From NCBI RefSeq assembly GCF_001509475.1, contig NZ_LLZG01000411.1:1-64000 (forward strand): a stretch of DNA of 64,000 nt, read 5' to 3'. Numbering within the stretch: the first letter of the stretch is position 1; each line of letters opens with the position of its first letter. Shown in pieces: positions 1 through 8,187 of this stretch. Below the pieces are notes generated by a model. It saw only the letters and a program-made list of their open reading frames with translations, was not told where the DNA came from and made no database searches. Both the position numbers and the translations under genes were made by a program. This DNA is from Streptomyces regalis. Its GTDB lineage: Bacteria > Actinomycetota > Actinomycetes > Streptomycetales > Streptomycetaceae.

Positions 1-1
1 C

Positions 2-1603
2 CCCCCTCGCCCTCCTTACCCCCCGCCCGGCGGGGTTCCCGAAGAATCCGACGAAGGTCTCGCCGCCCGGCTGCGCGGCCGTCCGGACGGCGAGGCCGCT
101 CCCGCCGTCGCGCTGCTCATGGCGCGGCACTGGCAACCGATCCACGAATACGCGGTGATCTGTCTCGCCTCCCCGACGGACGTCGCCGACATGGTCACCG
201 CCGCCGCCTTCCACCAGGTCCTCGACCGCCTGGCGCTGGGCGAACCGGCCGCCGCGCTCCGACCCCGGCTCCTCGTCGCCGTGCGGGACACCGTCCGCCA
301 GTGGTCGGCCGAGGACCGAATAGCAGACGTTGTGCCGGAGCTCGGGAAACCCGCGGGCGGTCGCGGTATGCGTACCGCGAAGTCCATGACGCCCGAAAAC
401 CGGAAGCTCGCCGATCGGTCATTCCAGGCACTTCCGGGACTTGCCCGATGTCTGCTCTGGCACACCGAGGTCGAGGCCGAGCCGTTAAGCGTGCCCGCCG
501 GCCTGGTGGGCATGGATACCGTTACCGCCTCGGCCGCGCTCGAACAGGCGCGTGATAAATTCCGCGAAGGTTGTGTACATGCCCATCGGGAACTTGCGCC
601 GACGAAGGATTGCCGGTTCTACAACCGCCTCCTCGACGTCCCCATTCGCCGGGGTGGAGCCCTGCTGCCGGATGTCCAGCAGCATCTGACGGAGTGCCGC
701 TACTGCCGCAACGCCGCCGAACAACTGAGTCATTTCGAAGGCGGGTTGGGCGTGCTCATCGCGGAGTCGGTGCTCGGCTGGGGCGCGCGCCGCTATCTGG
801 ACACCAGACCCGGCCGCACCCAGAGCGACGGCTCCCGCACCCGCGGCGCCGCCCGGCACGGCGCCGGACGACGTCGCCTCCTGTCGCGGATCCCCGCACA
901 GGTCCGCCGGGCCCCCGGCGGATCGCGCTCCTCGCGGACGCTGCTCACGGGAGTGGGCATGGCCTCCGCCGGGCTGATCGCGATCATGCTCGCGGCAGGC
1001 CTGCTGTCGGACGACGACGGGGTCGACCCGGCCGCCTCCGCCACCGGGGGCGGCACCGGATCCCAGGTGCCCCCCGCGGTCTCCTCCTCACCGCCCGGCA
1101 CGGCCCAGCTCCCCAACGCACCGCGCCAGACCAGGCTGCGCAACTCCGACGCCGACCTGTGCCTCGACATCCGGGGCGAGCCGAAGGCCGGGGCCGGTGT
1201 CGAGTCGGCCGAGTGTTCCTCGGACGACACCCAGCAGTGGTCGTACGAGAAGGACGGTCTGCTGCGCAGCGTGGCGGACCCCGGCCTGTGTCTGGACTCG
1301 CACGCGGACGCCGGCGTGGTGATCCTCGGCACATGCGCCGACGACGACTCCAAGCGGGCCGATGACGTGCGCTACGACCTCACCGTGCAGGGTGAGTTGC
1401 TGCCTCGCTGGGACGAGCAGCTCGCCCTGGCGTTCACCACGGCGGACCTGGGCGCCGACATCGTCGTCAAGGTCCGCGACGGCTCCGACGCACAGCGCTG
1501 GCTGACCGATCCGGTGACATCGGCGAGCCCCGGGGCGCTGTCGAGCCCGGAGAGCGGCACACCGGGGACTCGGGCGGTGGGGTTGGCGGAGGAGGACGCG
1601 TAG
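2..1603 (+). CDS. Membrane protein with zinc-finger-like motif and C-terminal ricin-type lectin domain (5' partial)
   Basis: The frame is open to the left edge, so the true start lies outside the window; the first internal ATG at 119 is probably not the start because the residues before it read as ordinary protein. The N-terminal third is Streptomyces sigma-like/helical sequence without a recognised catalytic motif. Near the middle is an H-x3-C-x2-C cluster (HLTECRYCR), as in zf-HC2 anti-sigma domains. A single membrane segment (about LLTGVGMASAGLIAIMLAAG) is followed by a Ser/Pro/Gly linker and a lectin-like C-terminus with LCLDI, QQWSY, LCLDS and AQRWL, which are ricin-B (QxW) repeat features. 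It is inferred to be a membrane-anchored protein with an outward carbohydrate-binding domain. It converges on the next gene. Confidence 0.75.
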   Translation, partial: PPRPPYPPPGGVPEESDEGLAARLRGRPDGEAAPAVALLMARHWQPIHEYAVICLASPTDVADMVTAAAFHQVLDRLALGEPAAALRPRLLVAVRDTVRQWSAEDRIADVVPELGKPAGGRGMRTAKSMTPENRKLADRSFQALPGLARCLLWHTEVEAEPLSVPAGLVGMDTVTASAALEQARDKFREGCVHAHRELAPTKDCRFYNRLLDVPIRRGGALLPDVQQHLTECRYCRNAAEQLSHFEGGLGVLIAESVLGWGARRYLDTRPGRTQSDGSRTRGAARHGAGRRRLLSRIPAQVRRAPGGSRSSRTLLTGVGMASAGLIAIMLAAGLLSDDDGVDPAASATGGGTGSQVPPAVSSSPPGTAQLPNAPRQTRLRNSDADLCLDIRGEPKAGAGVESAECSSDDTQQWSYEKDGLLRSVADPGLCLDSHADAGVVILGTCADDDSKRADDVRYDLTVQGELLPRWDEQLALAFTTADLGADIVVKVRDGSDAQRWLTDPVTSASPGALSSPESGTPGTRAVGLAEEDA

Positions 1604-1728
1604 GCGAAGAGGCTGTCGTGCCGAACAGGTTGCCGCGTCGGGCCGATCCGCTTCGGTCCGACGCCGCCCGGTCAGGACCATCCCGGCCGCGGCGTCCGCG
1701 AGACCCGCCACCGGCCCAGAACGCCGGC

Positions 1729-2706
1729 CTAGTTCACGACATCCCGCGGTGCCCCGCCCGACAGGAAGGCGGTCACGTTCTCCACGGCTGCCAGGGCGAT
1801 GCGGACGAGGGTCTCGCGGGTGACGCCGCTGACGTGCGGGGACAGCACCACGTTCGGGGCGCGGAGCAGGCGCAGGGCCGCGGTGGGCGGTTCGGGGTCG
1901 AAGACGTCGATGCCCGCGCCGGCCAGGGCGCCCTTCTCCAGCGCGTCCGCGAGGGCGTCCTGGTCGATCAGGGCGCCCCGCGCGGTGTTGATCACGAACG
2001 CCGTCGGCTTGAGGAGCGCCAGCCGCTCGGCGTTGAGCAGGTCGCGGGTCTCGTCGGTGAGCGGGGCGTGCAGGGAGACGTAGTCGGCGGTGCGCAGCAG
2101 TTCGTCGAGCGGGACATGGCGGGCACCGCCGAACTCCGCCTCCTTCTCCGGCGGCAGCCGGCGTCGACCTGCGTAGACGACGCTCATGTCGAACGCGGCC
2201 GCGCGGCGGGCGACTTGCCGCCCGATCTGGCCCAGGCCCACGATGCCGAGCGTCTTGCCGGACAGTTCGGTCAGCGAGTGCTGCAGCCGGGGGAGTGCCC
2301 AGTCGGCCTCGACGAGCGCGGTGTGGGCGGGGACGATCTGCTTGGCCAGCGCGAGCATGAGGGCGAAGGTCTGCTCGGCCACGTTCTGCGCCTCGGCACC
2401 GCTGGAGCCGATGTTGCACACGCGCACGCCGCGCTCGCGGGCCGCATCCACATCGACGTAGTCGAAGCCGTGGCTCGCGCACTGCACCAGCTCCAACTCC
2501 GGTGCGGCGGCGAGGTGTTCGGCGGTCACCGGGGCGAGCGCGGTGATGACGACGTGCGCGGCGCGCAGGGCGGCCGGGTCCTCGTCGGCCACCTCGACCA
2601 CGGTGACGTTCGCCCCCTCGGGGAAGAGTGTGGCGAGGCCGGCGCCGATGTCTCGACCGCCCACATGGGGCGAGATGACGGCGAGGACGTTCTTCGGGGC
2701 GGTCAT
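1729..2706 (-). CDS. D-2-hydroxyacid dehydrogenase (NAD-binding)
   Basis: 325-residue 2-hydroxyacid dehydrogenase; the family reversibly reduces 2-oxoacids with NAD(P)H. The Rossmann motif is GLGQIGRQVA, followed by the family NTARGALID segment, an FDPEP Glu region, and the catalytic His in LSPHVSG. The ATG at 2706 overlaps the stop of the upstream oxidase in an ATGA arrangement, so the two are translationally coupled. The reading frame stays open upstream of 2706, but that extension runs antisense-frame through the oxidase and is not coding. Pairing with an FMN hydroxyacid oxidase suggests a small 2-hydroxyacid utilisation operon; the substrate cannot be told from sequence. Confidence 0.9.
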   Translation of the reverse strand: MTAPKNVLAVISPHVGGRDIGAGLATLFPEGANVTVVEVADEDPAALRAAHVVITALAPVTAEHLAAAPELELVQCASHGFDYVDVDAARERGVRVCNIGSSGAEAQNVAEQTFALMLALAKQIVPAHTALVEADWALPRLQHSLTELSGKTLGIVGLGQIGRQVARRAAAFDMSVVYAGRRRLPPEKEAEFGGARHVPLDELLRTADYVSLHAPLTDETRDLLNAERLALLKPTAFVINTARGALIDQDALADALEKGALAGAGIDVFDPEPPTAALRLLRAPNVVLSPHVSGVTRETLVRIALAAVENVTAFLSGGAPRDVVN

Positions 2707-3881
2707 GCGGATTCCTCGATGAGGTCGGCGGGGCCGATCGTGGCGGGGGTGGCGTGCCCGGACAGGGCGAGGGTGAGATCGAATTCGGCGAGCAGGCAGC
2801 GGATGACGTGCTCGACGCCCGCCTGTCCGTCGAGGCCGAGCCCGTACGCGTACGGCCGTCCGACGAGCACCGCCTGCGCGCCGAGCGCGAGCGCCTTGAA
2901 GATGTCGTCGCCGGTGCGGATGCCGCTGTCGAACAGCACGGTCAGCCGGTCGCCGACCGCCTCCACGACCCGGGGCAGGGCGTCCGCCGCCCCGATGGCC
3001 CCGGCCACCTGGCGGCCGCCGTGGTTGGAGACGACGACCCCGTCCATCCCGGCGTCGGCGGCCGCACGGGCGTCGTCCGGGTGCAGGATGCCCTTCAGGA
3101 CGATCGGGCCGTCCCAGTGCTCCCGCAGGAACGCCAGGTCCGGCCAGGTCTTGGCGGGGTCCGCGAACATCCCGACGAAGTGCATGACGGCCGCGTTCGG
3201 ATCCTCCTGCACCGGCTTGGCCAGGCCCGCCCGGAAGGCCGGGTCGGAGAAGTAGTTGGCGGTGCCCACGCCGTGCAGGAACGGCAGATACGCCCGGTCG
3301 AGATCGCGTGGCCGCCAGCCCAGCATGGGCGTGTCCAGGGTGACGACGAGCGCGGAGAACCCGGCCGCCTTCGCCCGGTTCAGGAAACTCCGGGCCACCT
3401 CCGGGTCCTTCGGCCAGTACAGCTGGAACCAGCGCTCGGCGTCGCCCATCGCCTCCGCGACCTGCTCCATGGGGGTGCTGGACGCCGAGGACAGGATGTA
3501 CGGCACGCCCTGCGCGGCGGCGGCCCGGGCGGCCGCGCACTCGGCGTCCGGGTGCACGATCGACAGCACCCCGACCGGCGCCAGCGCCAGCGGGGCGGGC
3601 AGCGCGCGGCCCAACACCTCGACGGACAGATCCCGTTCGTGCACCTCCCGCAGGATGCGCGGCACGATCCGACGCCGCCGCAGGGCGTCCCGGTTGGCGC
3701 GGGCGGTGCTGCCGTCGCCCGCGCTGCCCGCCACATAGCCGACGGGACCGGGACCGAGGCGCTGCTCGGTCAGCTCCTCCAGCCGGGTCAGATCGGTGGG
3801 CAGCCGGGGTACGGCACCCGTCATCCCGTTCAGATAGATCTCGTACTGGAGGTCCGCCCAGTGCTTCGCCATGTCGTACAT
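2703..3881 (-). CDS. FMN-dependent alpha-hydroxyacid oxidase, lactate 2-monooxygenase type
   Basis: 392-residue TIM-barrel flavoprotein of the glycolate oxidase/lactate oxidase/lactate 2-monooxygenase family. Visible signatures are the FMN loop VSNHGGRQ with the active-site His-Gly-Gly-Arg, KGILHPDDA with the active-site Lys, FDSGIRTGDDIFKAL phosphate-binding region, and the insert YLPFLHGVGTANYFSDP that is typical of lactate 2-monooxygenase-like proteins rather than of glycolate oxidase. The start at 3881 (MYDMAKHW) is plausible; the second Met four codons later is an alternative. First gene of a two-gene operon with the dehydrogenase at 1729-2706. Confidence 0.9.
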   Translation of the reverse strand: MYDMAKHWADLQYEIYLNGMTGAVPRLPTDLTRLEELTEQRLGPGPVGYVAGSAGDGSTARANRDALRRRRIVPRILREVHERDLSVEVLGRALPAPLALAPVGVLSIVHPDAECAAARAAAAQGVPYILSSASSTPMEQVAEAMGDAERWFQLYWPKDPEVARSFLNRAKAAGFSALVVTLDTPMLGWRPRDLDRAYLPFLHGVGTANYFSDPAFRAGLAKPVQEDPNAAVMHFVGMFADPAKTWPDLAFLREHWDGPIVLKGILHPDDARAAADAGMDGVVVSNHGGRQVAGAIGAADALPRVVEAVGDRLTVLFDSGIRTGDDIFKALALGAQAVLVGRPYAYGLGLDGQAGVEHVIRCLLAEFDLTLALSGHATPATIGPADLIEESA

Positions 3882-3948
3882 CCCGCCTCTCGTCGCTGAG
3901 AACGCGCAGTACGCCGACCATACCGACGAGTAGGCAGGAGGGGAGGGG

Positions 3949-4641
3949 TCAGGGTCTGGTCGCCGACTCGTGCAGAAGGCGTGCCAGTTCGCGCGGCTGG
4001 GAGAACATCGGCCAGTGGCCGGTGTCCATGGTCACCAGGTCCCAGTGGTCGCTCTTGAGGAGTTCGGCCGCGGCCCCCCACGGCTCGGCGCCGTCGAGGA
4101 GGCACTTGACGTACGTCGTCGGAAGCTCGCCCAGGTCGCCCGAGAGCACGGCCGGATCCGTCGTCGTGGCACCCGGGTGCGGGGTCGCGCCGGTCACGAT
4201 GCGGGCGATCTGCTCGTCCGTCAGGCCCTGCCCCGCGAAGTCCTCGGCGGCCAGTGGCGGCCAGAAGCCGGTCGCGGCGATCGCGTCCCGCACCTCCTCG
4301 CTTGGCCAGCCCGAGAGGGAGGACTCGCCGTCGACCGGGACCATGGCGTCGACGAACACCATGCGGGTCAGCCGGTCGCCCATCCGCTCGGCCGCCTGAC
4401 CGACAGGGACGCCCGCATAGCTGTGCCCGACCAGGACGACCTCCCGCAGATCCAGCCGCTCGACCTCGTCCACGATGTCCTGGACGTGGGTCTGCTGCCC
4501 GGCCGCCATACCTTGCTTCTCGGCGAGGCCGGACAGCGTCAGCGGATGGACGTCATGCCCTGCCGCGCGCAGTTCAGCGGCCACCTCGTCCCACGCCCAC
4601 GCCCCGAGCCACGCCCCTGCCACCAGTACGAAGTTGGTCAT
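3949..4641 (-). CDS. Alpha/beta hydrolase, salicylate-esterase-like
   Basis: 230-residue alpha/beta hydrolase. The N-terminus FVLVAGAWLGAWAWDEV resembles plant methyl-salicylate/methyl-jasmonate esterase-like and EstC-type bacterial hydrolases. The nucleophile elbow is VGHSYAG (Ser), and a late His lies in DTGHWPMFS; an acidic residue precedes it. There is no signal peptide, so the enzyme is cytoplasmic. It lies 67 bases downstream of the oxidase start on the same strand but is probably a separate transcript. An esterase or C-C hydrolase function is inferred; the substrate is unknown. Confidence 0.82.
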   Translation of the reverse strand: MTNFVLVAGAWLGAWAWDEVAAELRAAGHDVHPLTLSGLAEKQGMAAGQQTHVQDIVDEVERLDLREVVLVGHSYAGVPVGQAAERMGDRLTRMVFVDAMVPVDGESSLSGWPSEEVRDAIAATGFWPPLAAEDFAGQGLTDEQIARIVTGATPHPGATTTDPAVLSGDLGELPTTYVKCLLDGAEPWGAAAELLKSDHWDLVTMDTGHWPMFSQPRELARLLHESATRP

Positions 4642-4751
4642 GCCCGCAACCTAGCGGACGGGTCTGACAACGGCTGTGCGCGAACCGGTAACCGCCGCCG
4701 CGCCGCCCGCGGTTGAAGACCTGGAGGGCGTCAGGGCCGTACCAACCTCCA

Positions 4752-5303
4752 TCAGTCGCTGTCCGTGGGCGCGTCCTCCGGCTCCGTGTCCGGCCCCTGC
4801 GCCCGCACCCGCTGGACGTTCTCCAGGGACTCGCGCAGTTCGGTGAGCCAGTCGTCCGTGTGCCGCTGGACGAGCCGTACGCACCAGGCGAGGGCGTCGC
4901 TGCGGCTGCGGGCGACGCCGCCGGCGATCAGGGTGTCGAGGACCTGGCGTTCGGGCTGACGCAGCCGGGTCATCACGGGGGCGGCGATGTGCGTGAACAG
5001 GGCGCGTTCGCCACCGCACTCCACTCCCCAGGAGACCTTCCGGCGGAACCGGTGCTCCGCCTCACGGGCCACCCCGATCCGGGTCTCCCGGGTGCGCTCC
5101 CGGAACTCCTGGATCCGGCCCTCCACGGCCGCCTCCCGCTCGGCGGCCGAGACGCCTTCGGCCAGGTGGGGTGCTGGGATACGGCCGATCACGGTGATCT
5201 CCTCGCGGTCGACCGTCACCTCGGTCAGGTCCTCGAAGAGGTCGTCGGGCAAGCGGCCGGCGAACCAGCCGCGCAGCTTCTCTCGTTGCTCGCTGGTAAT
5301 CAT
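4752..5303 (-). CDS. Conserved hypothetical protein, 183 aa
   Basis: I do not recognise a named family. The protein is soluble, highly charged, with an N-terminal half rich in Glu/Arg (EREAAVEGRIQEFRERTRETRI) and a C-terminal helical part (RSRSDALAWCVRLVQRHTDDWLTEL) reminiscent of small ribbon-helix-helix-like regions, ending in an acidic tail. There is no membrane segment or catalytic motif. The ATG at 5303 directly abuts a perfect inverted repeat (5304-5317), which suggests control at or just before the start codon. Synteny and a structure prediction would be the quickest route to a function. Confidence 0.7.
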   Translation of the reverse strand: MITSEQREKLRGWFAGRLPDDLFEDLTEVTVDREEITVIGRIPAPHLAEGVSAAEREAAVEGRIQEFRERTRETRIGVAREAEHRFRRKVSWGVECGGERALFTHIAAPVMTRLRQPERQVLDTLIAGGVARSRSDALAWCVRLVQRHTDDWLTELRESLENVQRVRAQGPDTEPEDAPTDSD

Positions 5304-5317
5304 GTAATCACGATTAC
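5304..5317. promoter_or_regulatory. Perfect inverted repeat GTAATC-AC-GATTAC at a start codon
   Basis: A 14-base inverted repeat with 6-base arms and a 2-base centre ends one base before the ATG of the 183-aa protein on the minus strand. In the transcript direction the ATTAC sequence is repeated again immediately after the ATG, so the translation start sits inside a cluster of the same motif. An operator is likeliest; a small RNA structure at the start is possible. Confidence 0.45.
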
Positions 5318-5641
5318 TCCGCCCGCCCGTGAACGCAAGGGAGTGGCGGACGAGTCAGCCGAGAGCTCAACCGGAGGGCCCAACCGGAATGTTTCAGGCC
5401 TATTGCTGAACGTGCGATAACCGGCCACTCGGCGACTTGGAACGATCAAGAGCCGCCAACTTCCGGCATTGGAACGTTCGAAGTCCGTTACTTCACGCCA
5501 CTGATTCAATACGCAAGGTTACTGAAACCCGTGGTGTCGATGTGAGTTTCGGCGCCGGAGTCGGCAGACTCCCGCTCGTCGTTCCGGCACCGATCGCGCC
5601 GGAGCCGGCACACCCTCAACTCGAGCGGAAGGATGCACACG
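5318..5641. other. Intergenic region between divergent genes
   Basis: About 320 bases of comparatively AT-richer sequence separate the divergent 183-aa gene and the SSI gene. Apart from the palindrome at its left end and the ribosome-binding site GGAAGG at the right end, I see no convincing ORF. It must hold both promoters, but no -35/-10 pair is clear enough to call. Confidence 0.5.
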
Positions 5642-6076
5642 ATGCGGAACACCGCGCGCTGGGCAGCGACCATCGGCCTCACGGCCACCGCCGTATGCGG
5701 ACCCCTCACCGGATCCGCCCTGGCCGCCCCGGACGCCACTCCCACCTCGCTCTACGCACCCTCGGCCCTGGTGCTCACCGTGGCCCACGGTGACACCGCC
5801 GGCATGAGCACCCCGGTGCGCGCGGTCACCCTCAGCTGCGCCCCGACGTCCTCCGGCACCCATCCCGACTCGGCCTCGGCCTGTGCCGAACTCCGGGGTG
5901 TGAGTGGGAACTTCGATGCACTGACGGCGAGAGACGGCGTGCTGTGCACCAAGCAGTACGACCCCGTGATCGTCACCGTCGACGGGGTCTGGCAGGGCAA
6001 GCGAGTCTCCTATGAGCGCACGTTCGCCAACGAGTGCGTGAAGGGCTCGTACACGACGAGTCTCTTCGCGTTCTAA
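5642..6076 (+). CDS. Subtilisin inhibitor-like protein (SSI family), Lys at P1
   Basis: Secreted 144-residue Streptomyces subtilisin inhibitor family protein. A signal peptide (Arg near the N-terminus, hydrophobic stretch, ALA-A cleavage region) precedes a mature part that starts near [13 protein letters not shown]. Hallmarks are the paired Cys residues, [20 protein letters not shown] and the terminal SLFAF. The reactive-site segment reads C-T-K-Q-Y-DPV where classical SSI has C-P-M-V-Y-DPV, so P1 is Lys: trypsin-like targets are predicted. The ATG at 5642 is chosen over the one at 5633 because GGAAGG then has normal spacing. In streptomycetes such inhibitors control secreted proteases during aerial growth. 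Confidence 0.95.
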   Translation: MRNTARWAATIGLTATAVCGPLTGSALAAPDATPTSLYAPSALVLTVAHGDTAGMSTPVRAVTLSCAPTSSGTHPDSASACAELRGVSGNFDALTARDGVLCTKQYDPVIVTVDGVWQGKRVSYERTFANECVKGSYTTSLFAF

Positions 6077-6077
6077 A

Positions 6078-6097
6078 GGACCGGGATCGCACGGTCC
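6078..6097 (+). terminator. Hairpin directly after the SSI stop codon
   Basis: GGACCG and CGGTCC form a 6-bp stem with an 8-base loop starting two bases after the TAA of the SSI gene. There is no U-tract, which is normal for Streptomyces terminators. Confidence 0.4.
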
Positions 6098-6248
6098 CCG
6101 TGCAGTTCGGCAAACGGCTCGCGGATGGGGAGTGCTAGCCGTGCCGAGGGGCCCTCTGTGATCTCGCATCGGGGGTCGGTCGGGCGGAGTGGGGCCGCCC
6201 GGCCGACACCTCGGACCGTCATGGGATCACCCGCTTTCCCCGGGGGGA

Positions 6249-6662
6249 TCACTCGTTTTCCCCAGGGACCCTGGACAAGGGCGCAAAACGGCCGAGCAGG
6301 CCCGCGCCGTGCAGCAGCCGCCGGATCCGAGGCGCGTCGGAGACGACCCGGAGGCGACCGCCGTGGCCCCCGGCCCGCGTTTCGGCCCGGCACAGGACGC
6401 GCAGGCCCGAGCAGTCGAAGAAGTCGACCCGCCGCAGATCGACCACCACGTCGCACTCCGGCCTCGCCGTCGCCGCGTCCAGATGTTCGGCGAGGAGCGC
6501 CGCCGTCGCCAGATCGATCTCACCCACGACCTCGACCACGGTGAACGGCCCGCATCTGCGCGTGCGGGCATGGGCGTTCGCCGGGGGCGGCACGCACCGG
6601 AAGGGGTCCGCCGTCATGTCCTCGGTCGGATGGGGGGCGCGGTCGTCGGCGTCCGGCGTCAT
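6249..6662 (-). CDS. STAS-domain anti-sigma factor antagonist
   Basis: 137-residue SpoIIAA/RsbV-like protein. After a 35-residue N-terminal extension comes the STAS fold: FTVVEVVGEIDLATAALL, VVVDLRRVDFFDCSGLRVL with the Ser normally phosphorylated by the partner anti-sigma kinase, and a C-terminal helix. In the dephosphorylated state such proteins sequester the anti-sigma factor and free the sigma factor. No kinase lies beside it; PP2C phosphatases that could act on such proteins are at 22.7-24.9 and 26.8-29.2 kb. The start at 6662 has GGTGGAG upstream; MTADPF at about 6617 is an alternative. Confidence 0.88.
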   Translation of the reverse strand: MTPDADDRAPHPTEDMTADPFRCVPPPANAHARTRRCGPFTVVEVVGEIDLATAALLAEHLDAATARPECDVVVDLRRVDFFDCSGLRVLCRAETRAGGHGGRLRVVSDAPRIRRLLHGAGLLGRFAPLSRVPGENE

Positions 6663-6883
6663 GTCCGCTCCACCTCGGAGAAGGGGCGCATTTGATCAGG
6701 GTTGTTACCCGGAGACGAGGGTGAGCATCCCTGCGGCGCCGCGCGCAAGATCTGGTTCACTCGACCTGGTGAATGTCGCCCGTAGTGATTGACTCTTCGC
6801 CTGTGTTGTTGTTCGCGAATCGATCGACGGCTCTGCTTGGCCACTGCGCGTGACCAAGCGGGTGCGGGGTACTCGGCGGCGTT

Positions 6884-7975
6884 GTGGAGGAACACCTTGT
6901 TTCGCCGGTCAACTCGCACAACGAGTGGGACCCGCTGGAGGAAATCGTGGTCGGGCGTCTCGACGGCGCGACGATCCCGTCCCGTCATCCGGTCGTGACC
7001 TGCAACGTCCCGCCATGGACGGGGCGGTTGCTGGGGCTCGCGGGCGGCTTCAAGTATCCGCGCGTGCTGATCGAACGGGCGCAGGCCGAACTCGAACAGT
7101 TCATCGCTCTCCTGCGGTCCCTCGACGTCACGGTCAGGCGCCCGGACGCGGTCGACCACAGCCGACGCTTCAGCACCCCGCACTGGTCGTCGCGCGGTTT
7201 CTGCAACACCTGTCCGCGCGACAGCCTGCTCGTGATCGGCGACGAGATCATCGAGACCCCGATGGCCTGGCCGTGCCGGTACTTCGAGACCCACTCGTAT
7301 CGCGCGATCCTCAAGGACTACTTCCGGCGCGGCGCGCGCTGGACGGCGGCGCCGAAGCCGCAGCTCACCGACGAGCTGTTCGAGCCGGGTTTCCGTGCGC
7401 CCGGGCCCGGCGAGCCCGTGCGCCACATCCTCACCGAGTTCGAGCCGGTCTTCGATGCCGCGGATTTCGTACGCGCGGGCCGCGATCTGTTCGTCACGCG
7501 CAGCAATGTCACCAATCGGATGGGCATCGAGTGGCTGCGCCGCCATCTCGGGCCCGGCTATCGCATCCACGAGATCGAGAGCCGCTGCCGCACGCCCATG
7601 CACATCGACACTACCTTCGTCCCGCTCGCACCCGGCAAGGTCTTGGTCAATCCCGAGTACGTCGGCGTCGACCGCTTGCCCGACGTCCTGAAGTCCTGGG
7701 ACATCCTGGTCGCTCCCGAACCCGATCCGATCGACGACCGCCTGCTCAGGATCACCTCGATGTGCGGCAAATGGCTCAGCATGAACGTGCTCATGGTGGA
7801 CGAGAAACGGGTGATCGCCGAGCGCCACCACACCGGCATGGTGCGCGCGCTGGAACAGTGGGGGTTCGAGCCGATCCTCTGCGACCTGCTGCACTACGCG
7901 CCGTTCGGCGGCTCGTTCCACTGCGCGACGCTCGACATCCGGCGCCGTGGCACGCTCGAGTCGTACTGCGACTGA
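6884..7975 (+). CDS. Glycine/inosamine-type amidinotransferase
   Basis: 363-residue amidinotransferase of the GATM/StrB family, which moves the amidino group of arginine to an amine acceptor through a Cys intermediate. Family landmarks are NEWDPLEEIVVGR at the N-terminus, FDAADFVRAGRDLFVTRSNVTN, the catalytic His in MHIDTTF, and the catalytic Cys in GGSFHCATLDIRRRG. The length is normal. GTG at 6884 is the only reasonable in-frame start. No streptomycin-like, creatine-like or other pathway genes accompany it, so the acceptor amine is unknown. Base composition seems lower in GC than its neighbours and codon choice less biased, which suggests acquisition from elsewhere (an impression, not a calculation). 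Confidence 0.9.
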   Translation: MEEHLVSPVNSHNEWDPLEEIVVGRLDGATIPSRHPVVTCNVPPWTGRLLGLAGGFKYPRVLIERAQAELEQFIALLRSLDVTVRRPDAVDHSRRFSTPHWSSRGFCNTCPRDSLLVIGDEIIETPMAWPCRYFETHSYRAILKDYFRRGARWTAAPKPQLTDELFEPGFRAPGPGEPVRHILTEFEPVFDAADFVRAGRDLFVTRSNVTNRMGIEWLRRHLGPGYRIHEIESRCRTPMHIDTTFVPLAPGKVLVNPEYVGVDRLPDVLKSWDILVAPEPDPIDDRLLRITSMCGKWLSMNVLMVDEKRVIAERHHTGMVRALEQWGFEPILCDLLHYAPFGGSFHCATLDIRRRGTLESYCD

Positions 7976-7980
7976 CCGGC

Positions 7981-8187
7981 TCACCGCTCCCTGGCCCGGT
8001 CGCGGTGGCTGGTGTCGCACCACGGGTAGCGGCGGCTGCGGCGGCAGGTGCACAGGGCGACGCGGAACCGGTCGGAGGTGACGATCGTGCCGTCCTCCAA
8101 CTCCACCTCCACCGGGCCCTCCACCAAGAAGGGACCCTGGCGCTGGACCTCGATGCGGCGCGGCTCGTCAGACCGGGAGTTCGGCAC
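7981..8187 (-). CDS. CDGSH-type iron-sulfur protein
   Basis: 68-residue protein with the CDGSH cluster-binding motif C-x-C-x7-PWCDTSH (Cys, Cys, Cys, His ligands), typical of small 2Fe-2S proteins. Its start overlaps the end of the methyltransferase by about 20 bases, so the two are coupled. In Streptomyces this protein often follows a class I methyltransferase and an iron-containing redox enzyme, which is the order seen here. The stop lies only a few bases from the convergent amidinotransferase. Confidence 0.88.
   Translation of the reverse strand: MPNSRSDEPRRIEVQRQGPFLVEGPVEVELEDGTIVTSDRFRVALCTCRRSRRYPWCDTSHRDRARER

Noticed and set aside
1729..3921. A 730-codon minus frame covering both the hydroxyacid oxidase and the dehydrogenase.
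   Set aside because: Only its last 325 codons encode the dehydrogenase; the rest is antisense-frame shadow of the oxidase gene. The ATGA overlap gives the true start at 2706.
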